A DNA stretch of 64,000 nt from an uncultured Prevotella sp. (GCA_938028745.1 CALIZL010000039.1:1-64000); one strand, 5' to 3'. Positions 17,287 through 26,130 are shown, counted from the stretch's first letter. Notes: a model not told the origin generated them from the sequence alone. Made by a program: numbers and translations.

Positions 17287-18186
17287 ATGCCAACAGATAT
17301 GCAGTTTGTTTCTACGAAAGAGTTTGCCGAGGCACATGGCGTGGCCGAACGTACAGTGCGCAGCTATTGCGCACAGGGCAAGATTTTGGGTGCACAACGC
17401 ATTGGAAGAAAGTGGTGCGTACCCACCAATGCTACCCTGCCGACACGCAGAAACGCCAACGAAAACATATCGCCACTGCTCGAAACACTTAGGCGAGAGA
17501 AGGACTGTGGCATGAAAGGAGGCATCTACCACCATACGCAGATAGCCTTAACCTACAATTCTAACCACATCGAGGGTAGCTGCCTTACCGAGGAACAAAC
17601 GCGATACATCTTCGAAACCAACACGATTGGCCTTACAGACAAGGCCATCAAGGTGGACGACATTGTGGAAACCACCAACCACTTTCGCTGTGTCGACTTC
17701 ATTATATCACGCGCCAAAGCACCCTTAACCGAGCGAATGATTAAGCATTTGCACGCCTTATTGAAGAGTTCAACATCAGATTCGGCCAAATCGTGGTTTG
17801 CCACAGGCAACTATAAGCGGCTGCCTAACGAGGTGGGTGGCATCGAAACAATTGCTCCACAAAAGGTTGGCGAGGCCATGCGCACGTTATTAAAGGAATA
17901 CCAAGCAATAAAAGAGGTTTCGCTAACACACATTCTCGACTTTCATCATCGGTTCGAAACCATCCATCCTTTCCAAGACGGCAACGGGCGCATTGGCAGG
18001 CTTATCATGTTTAAGGAATGTCTTAACCATCATATTGTGCCTTTCATCATCACCGACGAGTTGAAAATGTTTTATTATCGCGGTCTTCGCAACTGGCCAA
18101 GCATAAAAGAATACCTCCTCGACAACTGCTTAACGGCACAAGATAGCTATAAGGCGCGGCTTGATTATTTCCAAGTAAAGTACTAA
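17287..18186 (+). CDS. HTH-Fic domain protein (class II-type AMP-transferase)
   Basis: A 299-aa protein joining an N-terminal helix-turn-helix (residues about 5-48: STKEFAEAHGVAERTVRSYC, an excisionase/MerR-like fold) to a Fic domain. The Fic motif HPFQDGNGRIGR (227-238) is complete. S92-N-H-I-E96-G97 matches the inhibitory motif [S/T]xxxE[G/N] placed before the Fic core, as in class II enzymes. Such enzymes usually transfer AMP from ATP to protein hydroxyl groups and are held inactive by the inhibitory Glu. The HTH suggests DNA binding, perhaps autoregulation. It is a lone gene with its own -7 box, next to repeat copy A; no antitoxin gene is seen. Confidence 0.88.
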   Translation: MPTDMQFVSTKEFAEAHGVAERTVRSYCAQGKILGAQRIGRKWCVPTNATLPTRRNANENISPLLETLRREKDCGMKGGIYHHTQIALTYNSNHIEGSCLTEEQTRYIFETNTIGLTDKAIKVDDIVETTNHFRCVDFIISRAKAPLTERMIKHLHALLKSSTSDSAKSWFATGNYKRLPNEVGGIETIAPQKVGEAMRTLLKEYQAIKEVSLTHILDFHHRFETIHPFQDGNGRIGRLIMFKECLNHHIVPFIITDELKMFYYRGLRNWPSIKEYLLDNCLTAQDSYKARLDYFQVKY

Positions 18187-18277
18187 GTGGCCAAGGGTTG
18201 TGCATCTTTTCGCACTCGCTAACGGCAGATTATACCATTTTTTCGCCTTGCTTTCGTCGCCATTCGATATTTTTCAT

Positions 18278-18285
18278 TAACTTTG
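18278..18285 (+). promoter_or_regulatory. -7 box upstream of DUF59 gene
   Basis: TAACTTTG fits TAnnTTTG, 26 nt before the ATG at 18312. A TTTC at 18252 is a weak -33 candidate. Confidence 0.45.
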
Positions 18286-18311
18286 TTGGTAGAACAATAA
18301 AGGATATAGCT

Positions 18312-18632
18312 ATGACACAAGAAGAAAAATTGAAGATAGAAGAACGGATTATTGATGTGCTGAAAACGGTTTACGACCCCGAAATTCCCGTTAACATATA
18401 CGACTTAGGATTGATTTACAAGGTTGACTTGCACGAAGACGGCACGCTAGACCTTGATATGACCTTCACTGCACCTGCCTGTCCGGCGGCCGATTTCATT
18501 CTCGAAGACGTGCGCACAAAGGTGGAAAACATCGAAGGTGTTACCTCTGCGAACATCGAATTGGTGTTCGAACCCGCTTGGGACCAAAGCATGATGAGCT
18601 ACGAGGCCCGCGTGGAACTGGGATTTGAATAA
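18312..18632 (+). CDS. DUF59 (MIP18/SufT-like) Fe-S assembly protein
   Basis: A 106-aa cytoplasmic protein of the DUF59 family. The motif YDPEIPVNIYDLGLIY is at residues 20-35, and TFTAPACPAAD carries the conserved Cys. These proteins help mature iron-sulfur proteins, often as SufT-like factors beside or apart from the suf genes. The start at 18312 follows the -7 box and an AGGA sequence; an upstream in-frame start would lie in the promoter. lpxH follows 25 nt downstream and is probably co-transcribed. Confidence 0.88.
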   Translation: MTQEEKLKIEERIIDVLKTVYDPEIPVNIYDLGLIYKVDLHEDGTLDLDMTFTAPACPAADFILEDVRTKVENIEGVTSANIELVFEPAWDQSMMSYEARVELGFE

Positions 18633-18657
18633 GCAAAGGCCACCAAAACCCTTGGTT

Positions 18658-19422
18658 ATGAAGAATGTTTATTTTCTTTCAGACGCGCATCTCGGCTCGT
18701 TGGCCATCGAACATGGCCGCATGCACGAGCGGAGAATTGTGCGTTTCTTGGACAGCATCAAGCACAAAGCCGAGGCAATATATTTGCTTGGCGACCTCTT
18801 CGACTTCTGGAACGAGTACAAGATGGTGGTGCCCAAGGGCTATACGCGCTTCTTAGGCAAGCTGTCTGAACTGACGGACATGGGCGTTGAGGTGCATTTC
18901 TTCGTGGGAAACCACGACCTTTGGACGTACGGCTACCTGGAAGAGGAGTGCGGACTGATTGTACATAAGAAACCGCTTACAACGGAGATATACGGAAAAG
19001 TGTTCTACTTGGCGCACGGCGATGGGTTGGGCGACCCCAACAACTCGTTTAAGTTGTTGCGGAAGGTGTTTCACAACCGCTTTTGCCAAGTGCTTTTCAA
19101 TGCCTTGCACCCCCGTTGGGGCATGGCTTTGGGGCTTAATTGGGCTAAACATAGCCGCATGAAACGTACTGAGGGCAAAGAACCACCTTACATGGGCGAG
19201 GATAAGGAGTATCTTGTGCTGTACACTAAGGCTTATATGAAGGACCATAACAACATCGACTTCTTTCTCTATGGGCATCGCCACATAGAACTCGACTTGA
19301 TGCTGTCGAAGAAAACGCGCATGATGATATTGGGCGATTGGATTTGGCAATTCACTTATGCCGTGTTCGATGGAGAACACATGTTTATGGAGCAGTATGT
19401 GGAAGGCGAATCGCAGCCGTAA
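18658..19422 (+). CDS. lpxH: UDP-2,3-diacylglucosamine diphosphatase-like metallophosphoesterase
   Basis: A 254-aa calcineurin-like phosphoesterase of the LpxH family, which releases UMP from UDP-2,3-diacylglucosamine in lipid A synthesis at the inner membrane. All metal motifs are visible: SDAHLG, GDLFDFW, GNHDLW, HGDG and GHRH. The length and the GDLFDFWNEY block match Bacteroidetes LpxH. The ATG at 18658 places SDAHLG at the normal distance. The short gap to the DUF59 gene suggests an operon. Downstream lies repeat DNA up to radC. Confidence 0.9.
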   Translation: MKNVYFLSDAHLGSLAIEHGRMHERRIVRFLDSIKHKAEAIYLLGDLFDFWNEYKMVVPKGYTRFLGKLSELTDMGVEVHFFVGNHDLWTYGYLEEECGLIVHKKPLTTEIYGKVFYLAHGDGLGDPNNSFKLLRKVFHNRFCQVLFNALHPRWGMALGLNWAKHSRMKRTEGKEPPYMGEDKEYLVLYTKAYMKDHNNIDFFLYGHRHIELDLMLSKKTRMMILGDWIWQFTYAVFDGEHMFMEQYVEGESQP

Positions 19423-19424
19423 GG

Positions 19425-19755
19425 TTAAGGAGTAAGGTGGTAAAGGTAGTAAGGAGGTAAAGGTAGTAAGGAGTAAGGAAGGATGCACAGTTAAGCTAGA
19501 ATGCCTAGATGCCCTATAAAACTAGATTACCTAGAAGCACTAGGAAAACTAGATTACCTAGAATAACTAGAAAGTCTAGAATAACTAGATTGCCTAGAAA
19601 CTCTAGAATAACTAGATTACCTAGAACAACTAGATTGCCTAGAACAACCAAGCATCCAAGTTAGTGGGCGTTAGCCATTTTTTCACCTTTTCACTCTTTC
19701 ACCCTTTCACTTCTAAAAGCCTTTTCCCCTTTCACTCTTTCACCTTTAAAAGCCT
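19425..19755 (+). repeat. Composite repeat left of radC (mirror arm 1)
   Basis: Order from left: a GTAAGGAG/GTAAAGGTA array (19430-19482), GGATGCACAGTTAAG, a CTAGnnnnn array with about 16 CTAG sites (19495-19645), CAAGCATCCAAG, TGGGCGTTAGCC, then a TTTCACCC/TTTCACTC octamer array running to the 3' end of radC. The same blocks appear inverted at 20437-20690. Confidence 0.85.
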
Positions 19756-20436
19756 TTACACAAGCCTTCCTTCCTCGTGATAGCTGTAATAACGGCCATC
19801 GGTAACGATAATGTGGTCTAGAAAATGGATGCGCATCGTTTCGCAAGCCTTCTTTACGGTTTGTGTAAGTCGGTCGTCGGCCGTGCTAGGCGATGTGTTG
19901 TTGCTGGGATGATTATGACAAAGCGCCAGTATGGTGGTGTTGTTAAGCAGGGCCTCGCGCATAATAACACGCACGTCAACGGCTGTTTCGCTGATGCCGC
20001 CATGCGAAATACGAAACGCTTTAATCAATTTGTAGTTTTGATTCATCAGCAAAGCCCACGCCTCTTCCACGTCGAGGTCTTGCATTCGGGCGTGCATAAA
20101 GTTGTAGATAGCCGTTGCCGAACCAAGGTCTTGCCGCTCTTCGGCCTGCTCTTGCTGACGTCGCTTGCCCAATTCGCATGCCGCCATGATGGTAACGGCC
20201 TTGGCCTCGCCAATTCCTCGATAGTTCATCAGCTCGTTAAACGAAAGTCGGCCAAGGCGTTTAAGGCTGTTACCGCAATCGTTGAGCATGCGTTTCATCA
20301 AATCAACAGCCGATTCGTTCACCGAACCCGACCCAATAAGGATGGCCAAGAGTTCGGAATTGGTTAGGTTTTCGGCGCCAATGCGCGCCATTTTCTCTCG
20401 CGGGCGGTCTTCTTCCGCCAAATCAATGATTTTCAT
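19756..20436 (-). CDS. radC: RadC-family JAB/MPN domain protein
   Basis: A 226-aa protein with an N-terminal helix-hairpin-helix part (LSFNELMNYRGIGEAKAVTI) and a C-terminal JAB/MPN domain with a zinc-binding motif: LCHNHPSNNTSPSTADD supplies H-x-H and the later Asp. It is called a DNA repair protein by tradition; its biochemical role is still uncertain. It starts at 20436 with ATGAAAATCATTG. The whole gene lies between two composite repeats that are mirror images, so it looks like a repeat-bounded cassette, yet the protein is intact and ordinary. Confidence 0.92.
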   Translation of the reverse strand: MKIIDLAEEDRPREKMARIGAENLTNSELLAILIGSGSVNESAVDLMKRMLNDCGNSLKRLGRLSFNELMNYRGIGEAKAVTIMAACELGKRRQQEQAEERQDLGSATAIYNFMHARMQDLDVEEAWALLMNQNYKLIKAFRISHGGISETAVDVRVIMREALLNNTTILALCHNHPSNNTSPSTADDRLTQTVKKACETMRIHFLDHIIVTDGRYYSYHEEGRLV

Positions 20437-20690
20437 GATTAAGACTTTTAAAGGTGAAAAGGTGAAAGAGTGAAAAGGTGAAAAGATGGCTAACGCCCAT
20501 TAACTTGGATGCTTGGTTGTTCTAGGCAATCTAGCTATCCTAGAGTTTCTGGGCAATCTAGTTATTCTAGCCTTTCTAGTTGTTCTAAGTAATCTAGGCC
20601 ACCTAGTTGTATTTATGGTATCTAGGCAATCTTGCTTAACTGCTCATCCTTGCTTACTACTTTACTCCCTTTACTACTTACAACTTACTT
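20437..20690 (-). repeat. Composite repeat right of radC (mirror arm 2)
   Basis: Inverted copy of 19425-19755: GGTGAAAA octamers (20451-20485), GGCTAACGCCCA, TTGGATGCTTGGTTGTTCTAGG, a CTAGnnnnn array at 9-nt period (20521-20630), then CTTAACTGCTCATCCTTGC and TACTACTTTACTCCC arrays. Its far end touches the 3' end of the GT2 gene. Confidence 0.85.
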
Positions 20691-21722
20691 ATAAAACGTT
20701 TTCTCAAAGGCACTAAACTCGTCTTTTCCTTTAACACAGCGTCGCCACCATGCTTGCAAGAACCCAAACCCATAGCCCAGCAGCTGAGTAAAGGCTGCTG
20801 CCACGCTAAGCAAGGCGATGTGTAGGCTGCCAAACATGGTAAGCGCATGCACGAAAAGCGCCAATGAGTAAACCAATAGGGGCGAAACACCGGCAATAAC
20901 GAGCCATTGACCCAATACTACGCAGCCTAACAGCCATGCAACAACGCCAGTCAAGGCCACGCCAGCAAGCAAAATAACCCCTAAGGTGAACACCATAGGC
21001 AACAGATGCACCAGTTTTAGCGACTCTGGATACTTCTTATAGAGGTTTATTCGCGCGATGCCGCTGTTGTAAACCTGACGGAAGAACTTGCGAAAATCCG
21101 TACGCCGCTTGTGCCACACCCACGCATCGGGAAACAAACGACAACGAAGTTGCGCCTTAAAGATACGTATCGAGAAGTCGATGTCTTCGCCAAAACGCAT
21201 CTTCGAGAACCCTCCAAGCTGCGAATACGCACTGCGCCGCACGCCCATGTTGAACGAACGCGGGTAAAACTTGTCCATTTTCTTCTTTCCGCCGCGTATT
21301 CCGCCCGTCGTTAAGAAAGCAGTCATCGAGTAAGAAATGGCTTTTTGCTTGGGCGTAAACGAGGGATGGGCAGCATCGGGGCCACCAAAGGCATCGGCAT
21401 CGTTGGTGTTCAGCTCGTCTTCCACGGCTTGCAGGTAGCCAGACGGCACCACAACGTCGCTGTCTAGTATCAACACATAGTCGCCTTTGGCCCTTTCAAC
21501 GCCGTAGTTGCGGCTCTGTCCAGGGCCAGAGTTCTCCTTATAATAATAATGTAGGTTGAGCAAGCCGCGGTATTTCTCGCATACATCGTGGCAAGGAACG
21601 GCCGAACCGTCTTCAACAACAATCACTTCAAAGTCGGTTATGGATTGTCGGGTAAGGCTTTCCAGCAGTTCGTCCACCTCGTCTGGGCGGTTATAAACGG
21701 GTACGATAAACGAGTATTTCAT
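20685..21722 (-). CDS. Family 2 glycosyltransferase, membrane-associated
   Basis: A 345-aa GT-A fold glycosyltransferase. The N-terminus is SFIVPVYNRPDEVDELLESL, the DXD-like motif is LILDSDVVVP, and GEDIDF is an acidic catalytic block. Two or three hydrophobic segments (about residues 240-325) at the C-terminus anchor it in the inner membrane. It would transfer a sugar from an NDP-sugar to a lipid-linked or surface glycan; donor and acceptor cannot be read from the sequence. efp lies 120 nt upstream on the same strand. The 3' end borders the composite repeat. Confidence 0.85.
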   Translation of the reverse strand: MKYSFIVPVYNRPDEVDELLESLTRQSITDFEVIVVEDGSAVPCHDVCEKYRGLLNLHYYYKENSGPGQSRNYGVERAKGDYVLILDSDVVVPSGYLQAVEDELNTNDADAFGGPDAAHPSFTPKQKAISYSMTAFLTTGGIRGGKKKMDKFYPRSFNMGVRRSAYSQLGGFSKMRFGEDIDFSIRIFKAQLRCRLFPDAWVWHKRRTDFRKFFRQVYNSGIARINLYKKYPESLKLVHLLPMVFTLGVILLAGVALTGVVAWLLGCVVLGQWLVIAGVSPLLVYSLALFVHALTMFGSLHIALLSVAAAFTQLLGYGFGFLQAWWRRCVKGKDEFSAFEKTFYK

Positions 21723-21842
21723 TTGGCGGCATGTTTTAGGCGTGGTGCGAAGTTAGGTTTATGGCTTTCGTAGCAGCGTGGCGAAAAAGGCCCAACCCAC
21801 CTCCAACGCCATGTTGGAGGTGAGCATCGGGGCCTTATTGTC

Positions 21843-22409
21843 TTATTCTTTCACTCTTTGCAGGTACGACCCGTCGCGCGTGTCAACCTGAATCAGTTCG
21901 CCTTCGTTGATAAAGAGGGGCACGCGTACCACCACACCCGTTTCCAAAGTGGCGGGCTTTGTGGCGTTAGTAGCCGTGTCGCCCTTGATGCCAGGCTCGC
22001 TGTGCGTGATGCGCAACACCGTTTTCACGGGCATTTCAGCAAACAACACTGTTCCATCTGTGGTATCGGTAACAACTTCCACCACGTCGTTCTCTTTCAT
22101 AAACTCAACACCCGTGATAGCCTCTTTGGCAATGGGGGCTTGCTCGAAAGTCTCTTGGTTCATGAAGATATATTCTTCGCCATCCTTATATAAAAATTGA
22201 TAGGGACGACGCTCGATGCGAACATCTTCCAGCTTAAAGCCAACTTGGAACGTACGATCGAGCACACGACCCGTGGTAACGTTCTTCAACTTGGTACGCA
22301 TCACGGTGTTTCCCTTACCGGGTTTAACGTGTTGAAAGTCGATACAAGTGAAAATTTGGTTGTCAAGACGGATACATGTGCCAATCTTGATTTCTTGCGA
22401 ATTAATCAT
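21843..22409 (-). CDS. efp: Translation elongation factor P
   Basis: A 188-aa protein of normal EF-P length with three beta-barrel domains. The tip loop HVKPGKGNTVMRTK holds the lysine (K of PGKGN) that is modified in many bacteria. EF-P binds stalled ribosomes and speeds up polyproline synthesis. It starts at 22409; a -7 box lies 32 nt upstream. No EpmA/EpmB-type modification genes are in the window. Confidence 0.96.
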   Translation of the reverse strand: MINSQEIKIGTCIRLDNQIFTCIDFQHVKPGKGNTVMRTKLKNVTTGRVLDRTFQVGFKLEDVRIERRPYQFLYKDGEEYIFMNQETFEQAPIAKEAITGVEFMKENDVVEVVTDTTDGTVLFAEMPVKTVLRITHSEPGIKGDTATNATKPATLETGVVVRVPLFINEGELIQVDTRDGSYLQRVKE

Positions 22410-22440
22410 TTCTGTTCGTTTATATTATTATAATAATGTG

Positions 22441-22448
22441 CAAAGTTA
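22441..22448 (-). promoter_or_regulatory. -7 box of efp
   Basis: The minus strand reads TAACTTTG, placing transcription start about 25 nt before the efp ATG. No clear -33 box. Confidence 0.5.
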
Positions 22449-22599
22449 GCCATTTCGTTGAATATTTCATCCGTTTAAGATATAATTTAACGGATGATAA
22501 GTGCTAAAAATCACCCACTAAGTACGCCCCACCATCTTAAAAACACCTATTTTATGAGATAAAAAATGTAAAATGCGGTGAAAAACCATTTTCTTAATG

Positions 22600-22607
22600 T
22601 ATTTTTG
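22600..22607 (+). promoter_or_regulatory. -7 box upstream of second tlpA-like gene
   Basis: TATTTTTG fits TAnnTTTG, 37 nt before the ATG at 22645. No clear -33 box. Confidence 0.4.
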
Positions 22608-22644
22608 CGTAATAAATTGACACCAAATACACATACTTAAAACA

Positions 22645-23793
22645 ATGAAAAGAATACTAACTACCGTCTTAACAACGGCCGCCATGCTCACTGCCAACGC
22701 AGCTACACCTGCGGAAGGCGTGCTGAAAGTGAAGGGTACGCTGAAAAACTTCGGCGACACGATTATCCTTTTTGTAGCCGAACCAGGGCATAACCCCAGT
22801 CCTCGCGACACTTCCGTGATGAAAAACGGCGCGTTCGACTTTACCGTTAAACTCGCAAAGGTATCCGATTTGACATTGGCAACGCCCGAAGCAGTTAGAG
22901 GACAGTCGCGCCAATACGTCACTTTTGTTGGCGTTCCGGGAGAGACACTTGAGCTAAACGGCGATGCAGACGGCAAATATACTTATGAAGGAACGAAATT
23001 CTACAAGGAGTTCGCCGAAATGAAAAACGCTCTTGACAACTCCAACTCGGAGCTGGAGGCGCTCATTAAGTCGCTTAACGAACGCATGGAGAAGGGCGAA
23101 AAGCAAGAAGACCTGATGAAAGAGTATCAGGAAAAAGCGCCTGCACTGCAAGCTAAGGCCGGCGTGGCGTACAAAGACTTCATCAAAGCGCACCCCGACT
23201 ACGAGGCAAACGCCATCATCGTTGCCAGCCTTGCCAAGTTGGAAGAGATGGAAGAGGCTGCCAGCCTGATGTCGCCTGCTGTTAGGGAAGGCCGAATGAA
23301 AGACTTCTACATGGCCAGCATCAACAGGGTGAAGAAGCAAAAAGAAGAAGAGGACAAAGCAGCTAGGGTACAGGCAGCAGGCGTTGTTGCGCCCGACTTC
23401 ACGCTGAACAACCTCAACGGCAAGCCTTTCAAAATGTCGAGCCTTAAAGGCAAGTACGTGGTTCTCGACTTCTGGGGCTCGTGGTGCGGCTATTGCATCA
23501 AGGGTTTCCCAAAGATGAAAGAGTATTACCAGAAGTACAAAGGCAAGTTCGAGATACTGGGCATCGACTGCAACGACACGCCCGAGAAGTGGAAAGCTGC
23601 CGTTAAAAAGCACGAGCTGCCTTGGCTGAACGTATACAATCCACGCGAAAGCAAGTTGTTGGGCGATTATGCCATCCAAGGATTTCCCACTAAAATCCTC
23701 GTAGGGCCCGATGGTAAGATCGTTAAGACCATCGTTGGCGAAGACCCCGCCTTCTATACGATGCTCGACGAGCTGTTCGGCAAGGCCAAATAA
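22645..23793 (+). CDS. TlpA-family thiol-disulfide oxidoreductase (DUF4369)
   Basis: A 382-aa exported protein. A signal peptide ends near residue 19 (TANA), then a DUF4369 beta domain, a Lys/Glu-rich helical linker (about 130-235) and a thioredoxin domain with WGSWCGYC at about residues 277-284 and cis-Pro segment IQGFPTK. It is a single gene with its own -7 box, unlike the other TlpA protein at the end of the SusC operon. CGYC is a less common active-site pair than CAPC and may shift the redox potential. Its periplasmic substrate is unknown. Confidence 0.9.
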   Translation: MKRILTTVLTTAAMLTANAATPAEGVLKVKGTLKNFGDTIILFVAEPGHNPSPRDTSVMKNGAFDFTVKLAKVSDLTLATPEAVRGQSRQYVTFVGVPGETLELNGDADGKYTYEGTKFYKEFAEMKNALDNSNSELEALIKSLNERMEKGEKQEDLMKEYQEKAPALQAKAGVAYKDFIKAHPDYEANAIIVASLAKLEEMEEAASLMSPAVREGRMKDFYMASINRVKKQKEEEDKAARVQAAGVVAPDFTLNNLNGKPFKMSSLKGKYVVLDFWGSWCGYCIKGFPKMKEYYQKYKGKFEILGIDCNDTPEKWKAAVKKHELPWLNVYNPRESKLLGDYAIQGFPTKILVGPDGKIVKTIVGEDPAFYTMLDELFGKAK

Positions 23794-24042
23794 GCCCTCA
23801 AAACCAACGAATATACTCCGCAAATGCGGCAAGGAGGGCAACATCGCGCACTGGTTGAAGTAACGAACGCGCGCGCCATTCCGCACCGCAAACCGCATAA
23901 TCACGTGTTTTCAGGCCTTCGCCCAATGGGTAGGAGGTTTGGAAACACGTTTGGCAAGTTCGGCAAATCGCCCCAAACGGTATCGCGCCACGGGCACATA
24001 GCTTTGCCCAACACGCCGCAAACAAGCATAAACCCTTAACAA

Positions 24043-24891
24043 ATGTCGTTCTCAATCACAGTTAAACAGAAACTTTTCGACCTCTCAACACCACGCGTGA
24101 TGGGCATTCTCAATGCCACACCCGACTCGTTTTACGCCGGCAGTCGCGCACGAACGGAGAAACAAATTGCCCTACGAACCAACCAAATCGTCGAACAAGG
24201 CGGTACGATGATAGACGTGGGGGCATTCTCAACCCGACCAGGAGCCGAGCAAGTTAGCCAAGACGAAGAGATGAAACGCTTGCGCAAAACACTCGCCGTG
24301 GTACGCAGAGAACAGCCAGAGGCCATCGTCTCGGTAGACACCTTCCGCCCCGAAGTGGCGCAAATGTGCGTAGAAGAATTTGGGGTAGACATCATCAACG
24401 ATGTTTCCGACGGCGGACTGACTGGCATTGCCAACGTTCCGCTAGAACCCGAAACAGGCGAACTGCCGCAAATCTTCCACACCGTGGCCCGCTTAGGCGT
24501 GCCTTACATACTGATGTCTGTGCAACCCACGCTGCGCGATGTGCTGCTGGGCTTTGCCCGAAAGGTGTCGCAACTGCGCACTTTGGGCGTTAAAGACATC
24601 ATATTAGACCCTGGTTTCTGTTTCGGAAAGACGGTAGAAGACAATTACCTGCTGCTTAACGAAATGGAGAAGATGCAAGTGCTCGACCTTCCCACGCTGG
24701 TTGGCGTGTCTAGAAAGTCGATGATATACAAAACAGTGGGCGGCAATGCCGACACTGCCCTTAACGGAACCACCGTGCTACACACCATCGCCCTGATGAA
24801 AGGGGCAAACATCCTGCGCGTGCACGATGTGAAAGAGGCGGTAGAAGTGATAACACTCTTCAACCGAACGATGTCGGCAACAACGCCATAA
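24043..24891 (+). CDS. folP: Dihydropteroate synthase
   Basis: A 282-aa TIM-barrel enzyme that joins 7,8-dihydropterin pyrophosphate with p-aminobenzoate in folate synthesis; target of sulfonamides. Typical motifs are MGILNATPDSFY, IDVGAFSTRPGA, VSVDTFRPEVA, INDVSDGG and LDPGFCFGK, with VGVSRKSMIY near the end. It is followed 64 nt later by cdaA, a neighbour pair common in Bacteroidetes. The 249 nt upstream (23794-24042) show no gene; CGTGTTT and AAACACG near 23903 and 23942 form a loose inverted repeat. Confidence 0.95.
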   Translation: MSFSITVKQKLFDLSTPRVMGILNATPDSFYAGSRARTEKQIALRTNQIVEQGGTMIDVGAFSTRPGAEQVSQDEEMKRLRKTLAVVRREQPEAIVSVDTFRPEVAQMCVEEFGVDIINDVSDGGLTGIANVPLEPETGELPQIFHTVARLGVPYILMSVQPTLRDVLLGFARKVSQLRTLGVKDIILDPGFCFGKTVEDNYLLLNEMEKMQVLDLPTLVGVSRKSMIYKTVGGNADTALNGTTVLHTIALMKGANILRVHDVKEAVEVITLFNRTMSATTP

Positions 24892-24955
24892 AACCCATTC
24901 ATCACCTGCCCGAACGCGCTCTTTGCCAGCCTTCGGCCTTACATAACAAGCCAAT

Positions 24956-25729
24956 ATGTTCTTCGATTTCGGAATAAAAGACATCATCGACATCGTGCTA
25001 GTGGCACTGATGCTCTATTATCTCTACCGACTGATGAAAGAGTCGCGCTCGCTCAACATCTTCATCGGCATCATGTTCTTTGTGCTGATATGGTTGTTGG
25101 TGAGCCAAGTGTTCGAGATGCGCCTGCTTGGCGGCATTCTCGACAAGCTGGTTAGCGTGGGCGTGATAACCCTCATCATCCTCTTTCAAGAAGACATACG
25201 CAAGTTTCTCTATTCGCTAGGGGCGCATCAGCGCATGCGCGGCGTGATGAAATACTTCTACAAGAACGACAACAACGCCAAAGAAGATAAGGAAACCATC
25301 ATCCCCATCGTCATGGCCTGCATGTCGATGGCGCGCGGAAAGGTGGGCGCACTCATCGTTATCGAACGCGGCGAACCGCTAGACGACATCGTTGATACGG
25401 GCGATCTTATCGATGCCCGCATCAACCAACGACTTATCGAGAACATCTTTTTCAAAAACTCTCCACTCCACGATGGTGCAATGGTTATCTCCAAAAAGCG
25501 CATTAAGGCCGCGGGCTGCATCCTGCCCGTATCGCACAATCAAGACATTCCCCGCTCGTTGGGTCTTCGCCACCGCGCTGCAATGGGCATTAGTCAGAGT
25601 AGCGACGCAATGGCCGTTATCGTTTCCGAAGAAACGGGCAACATATCGGTGGCCATTGGCGGAAAGTTCCGCCTGCGCCTATCGGCAGAAGAACTTGAAA
25701 GCACATTGACCGAAGAGGCGTTTAGGTAA
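24956..25729 (+). CDS. cdaA: Membrane diadenylate cyclase
   Basis: A 257-aa enzyme that makes c-di-AMP from two ATP. Three N-terminal hydrophobic segments (about 10-75) anchor it in the inner membrane. The DAC domain has SPLHDGAMVIS (DGA motif) and LGLRHRAAMG (RHR motif), both intact. It follows folP by 64 nt. No CdaR partner or c-di-AMP phosphodiesterase is in the window. In other bacteria c-di-AMP controls potassium and osmolyte transport and cell-wall balance. Confidence 0.94.
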   Translation: MFFDFGIKDIIDIVLVALMLYYLYRLMKESRSLNIFIGIMFFVLIWLLVSQVFEMRLLGGILDKLVSVGVITLIILFQEDIRKFLYSLGAHQRMRGVMKYFYKNDNNAKEDKETIIPIVMACMSMARGKVGALIVIERGEPLDDIVDTGDLIDARINQRLIENIFFKNSPLHDGAMVISKKRIKAAGCILPVSHNQDIPRSLGLRHRAAMGISQSSDAMAVIVSEETGNISVAIGGKFRLRLSAEELESTLTEEAFR

Positions 25730-25738
25730 GGGAAACAG

Positions 25739-25783
25739 CCTCAACCCCTACCCCTCTCCAAGGGGAGAGAGGAGTAATATGCT
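25739..25783 (-). repeat. 45-bp CCCCTCTCC element, copy 1 (inverted)
   Basis: The plus strand reads CCTCAACCCCTACCCCTCTC then a GGGGAGAGAGGAGTAATATGC-like arm. It is the reverse of 28997-29041 and 41809-41853, sharing GAGTAATATGC and the internal stem. It may act as a terminator for cdaA. Confidence 0.65.
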
Positions 25784-25942
25784 AAGGAGATAAGGTGTTA
25801 TGAAACGAAGGAGTTAAAAAAGTACAGCGAACTTGTCTTGACTTTTAATATTTCTATAAACTGTGGGGAGTGCAAGACAAGTCAACTCACTGGCCTATAA
25901 ACTCACGAAAGCCCAACAAATCCCGAAGACATCAACTTACAA

Positions 25943-26130
25943 ACTCACGAACTCACGAACTCACGAACACAAAAAATCACAAACTCAAAAAACTCATTAA
26001 CTCAAAAAATCACAATCTCATCAACTCAAAAACACACCAACTCATCAACTCCCGAACTTACCAACTCATCAGCCAACAAACTCAAAAACTCACCAACTCA
26101 TCAACTCAAAAACCTAAAAAACCATCAACT
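25943..26130 (+). repeat. Octamer-period array (AACTCACG/AACTCAAA)
   Basis: A degenerate array with dominant 8-nt period: AACTCACG three times, then AACTCAAA, AACTCACC and AACTCATC variants over about 190 bp. It abuts 660-bp element copy B. Open frames through it are low-complexity and not credible. Confidence 0.75.

Noticed and set aside
19425..20690. Composite transposon around radC
   Set aside because: The arms contain no transposase or IS ends; they are simple-period repeats. Kept only as a mirrored repeat observation.
20513..20716. 67-codon frame rich in Leu, Val and Ile beside radC
   Set aside because: It is produced by the 9-nt CTAG array, whose period keeps one frame open; no start signal or homology.
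22954..23904. 316-codon open frame on the minus strand opposite the second tlpA-like gene
   Set aside because: The opposite strand encodes a clear thioredoxin-fold protein with WCGYC; this frame has no recognisable domain or promoter.
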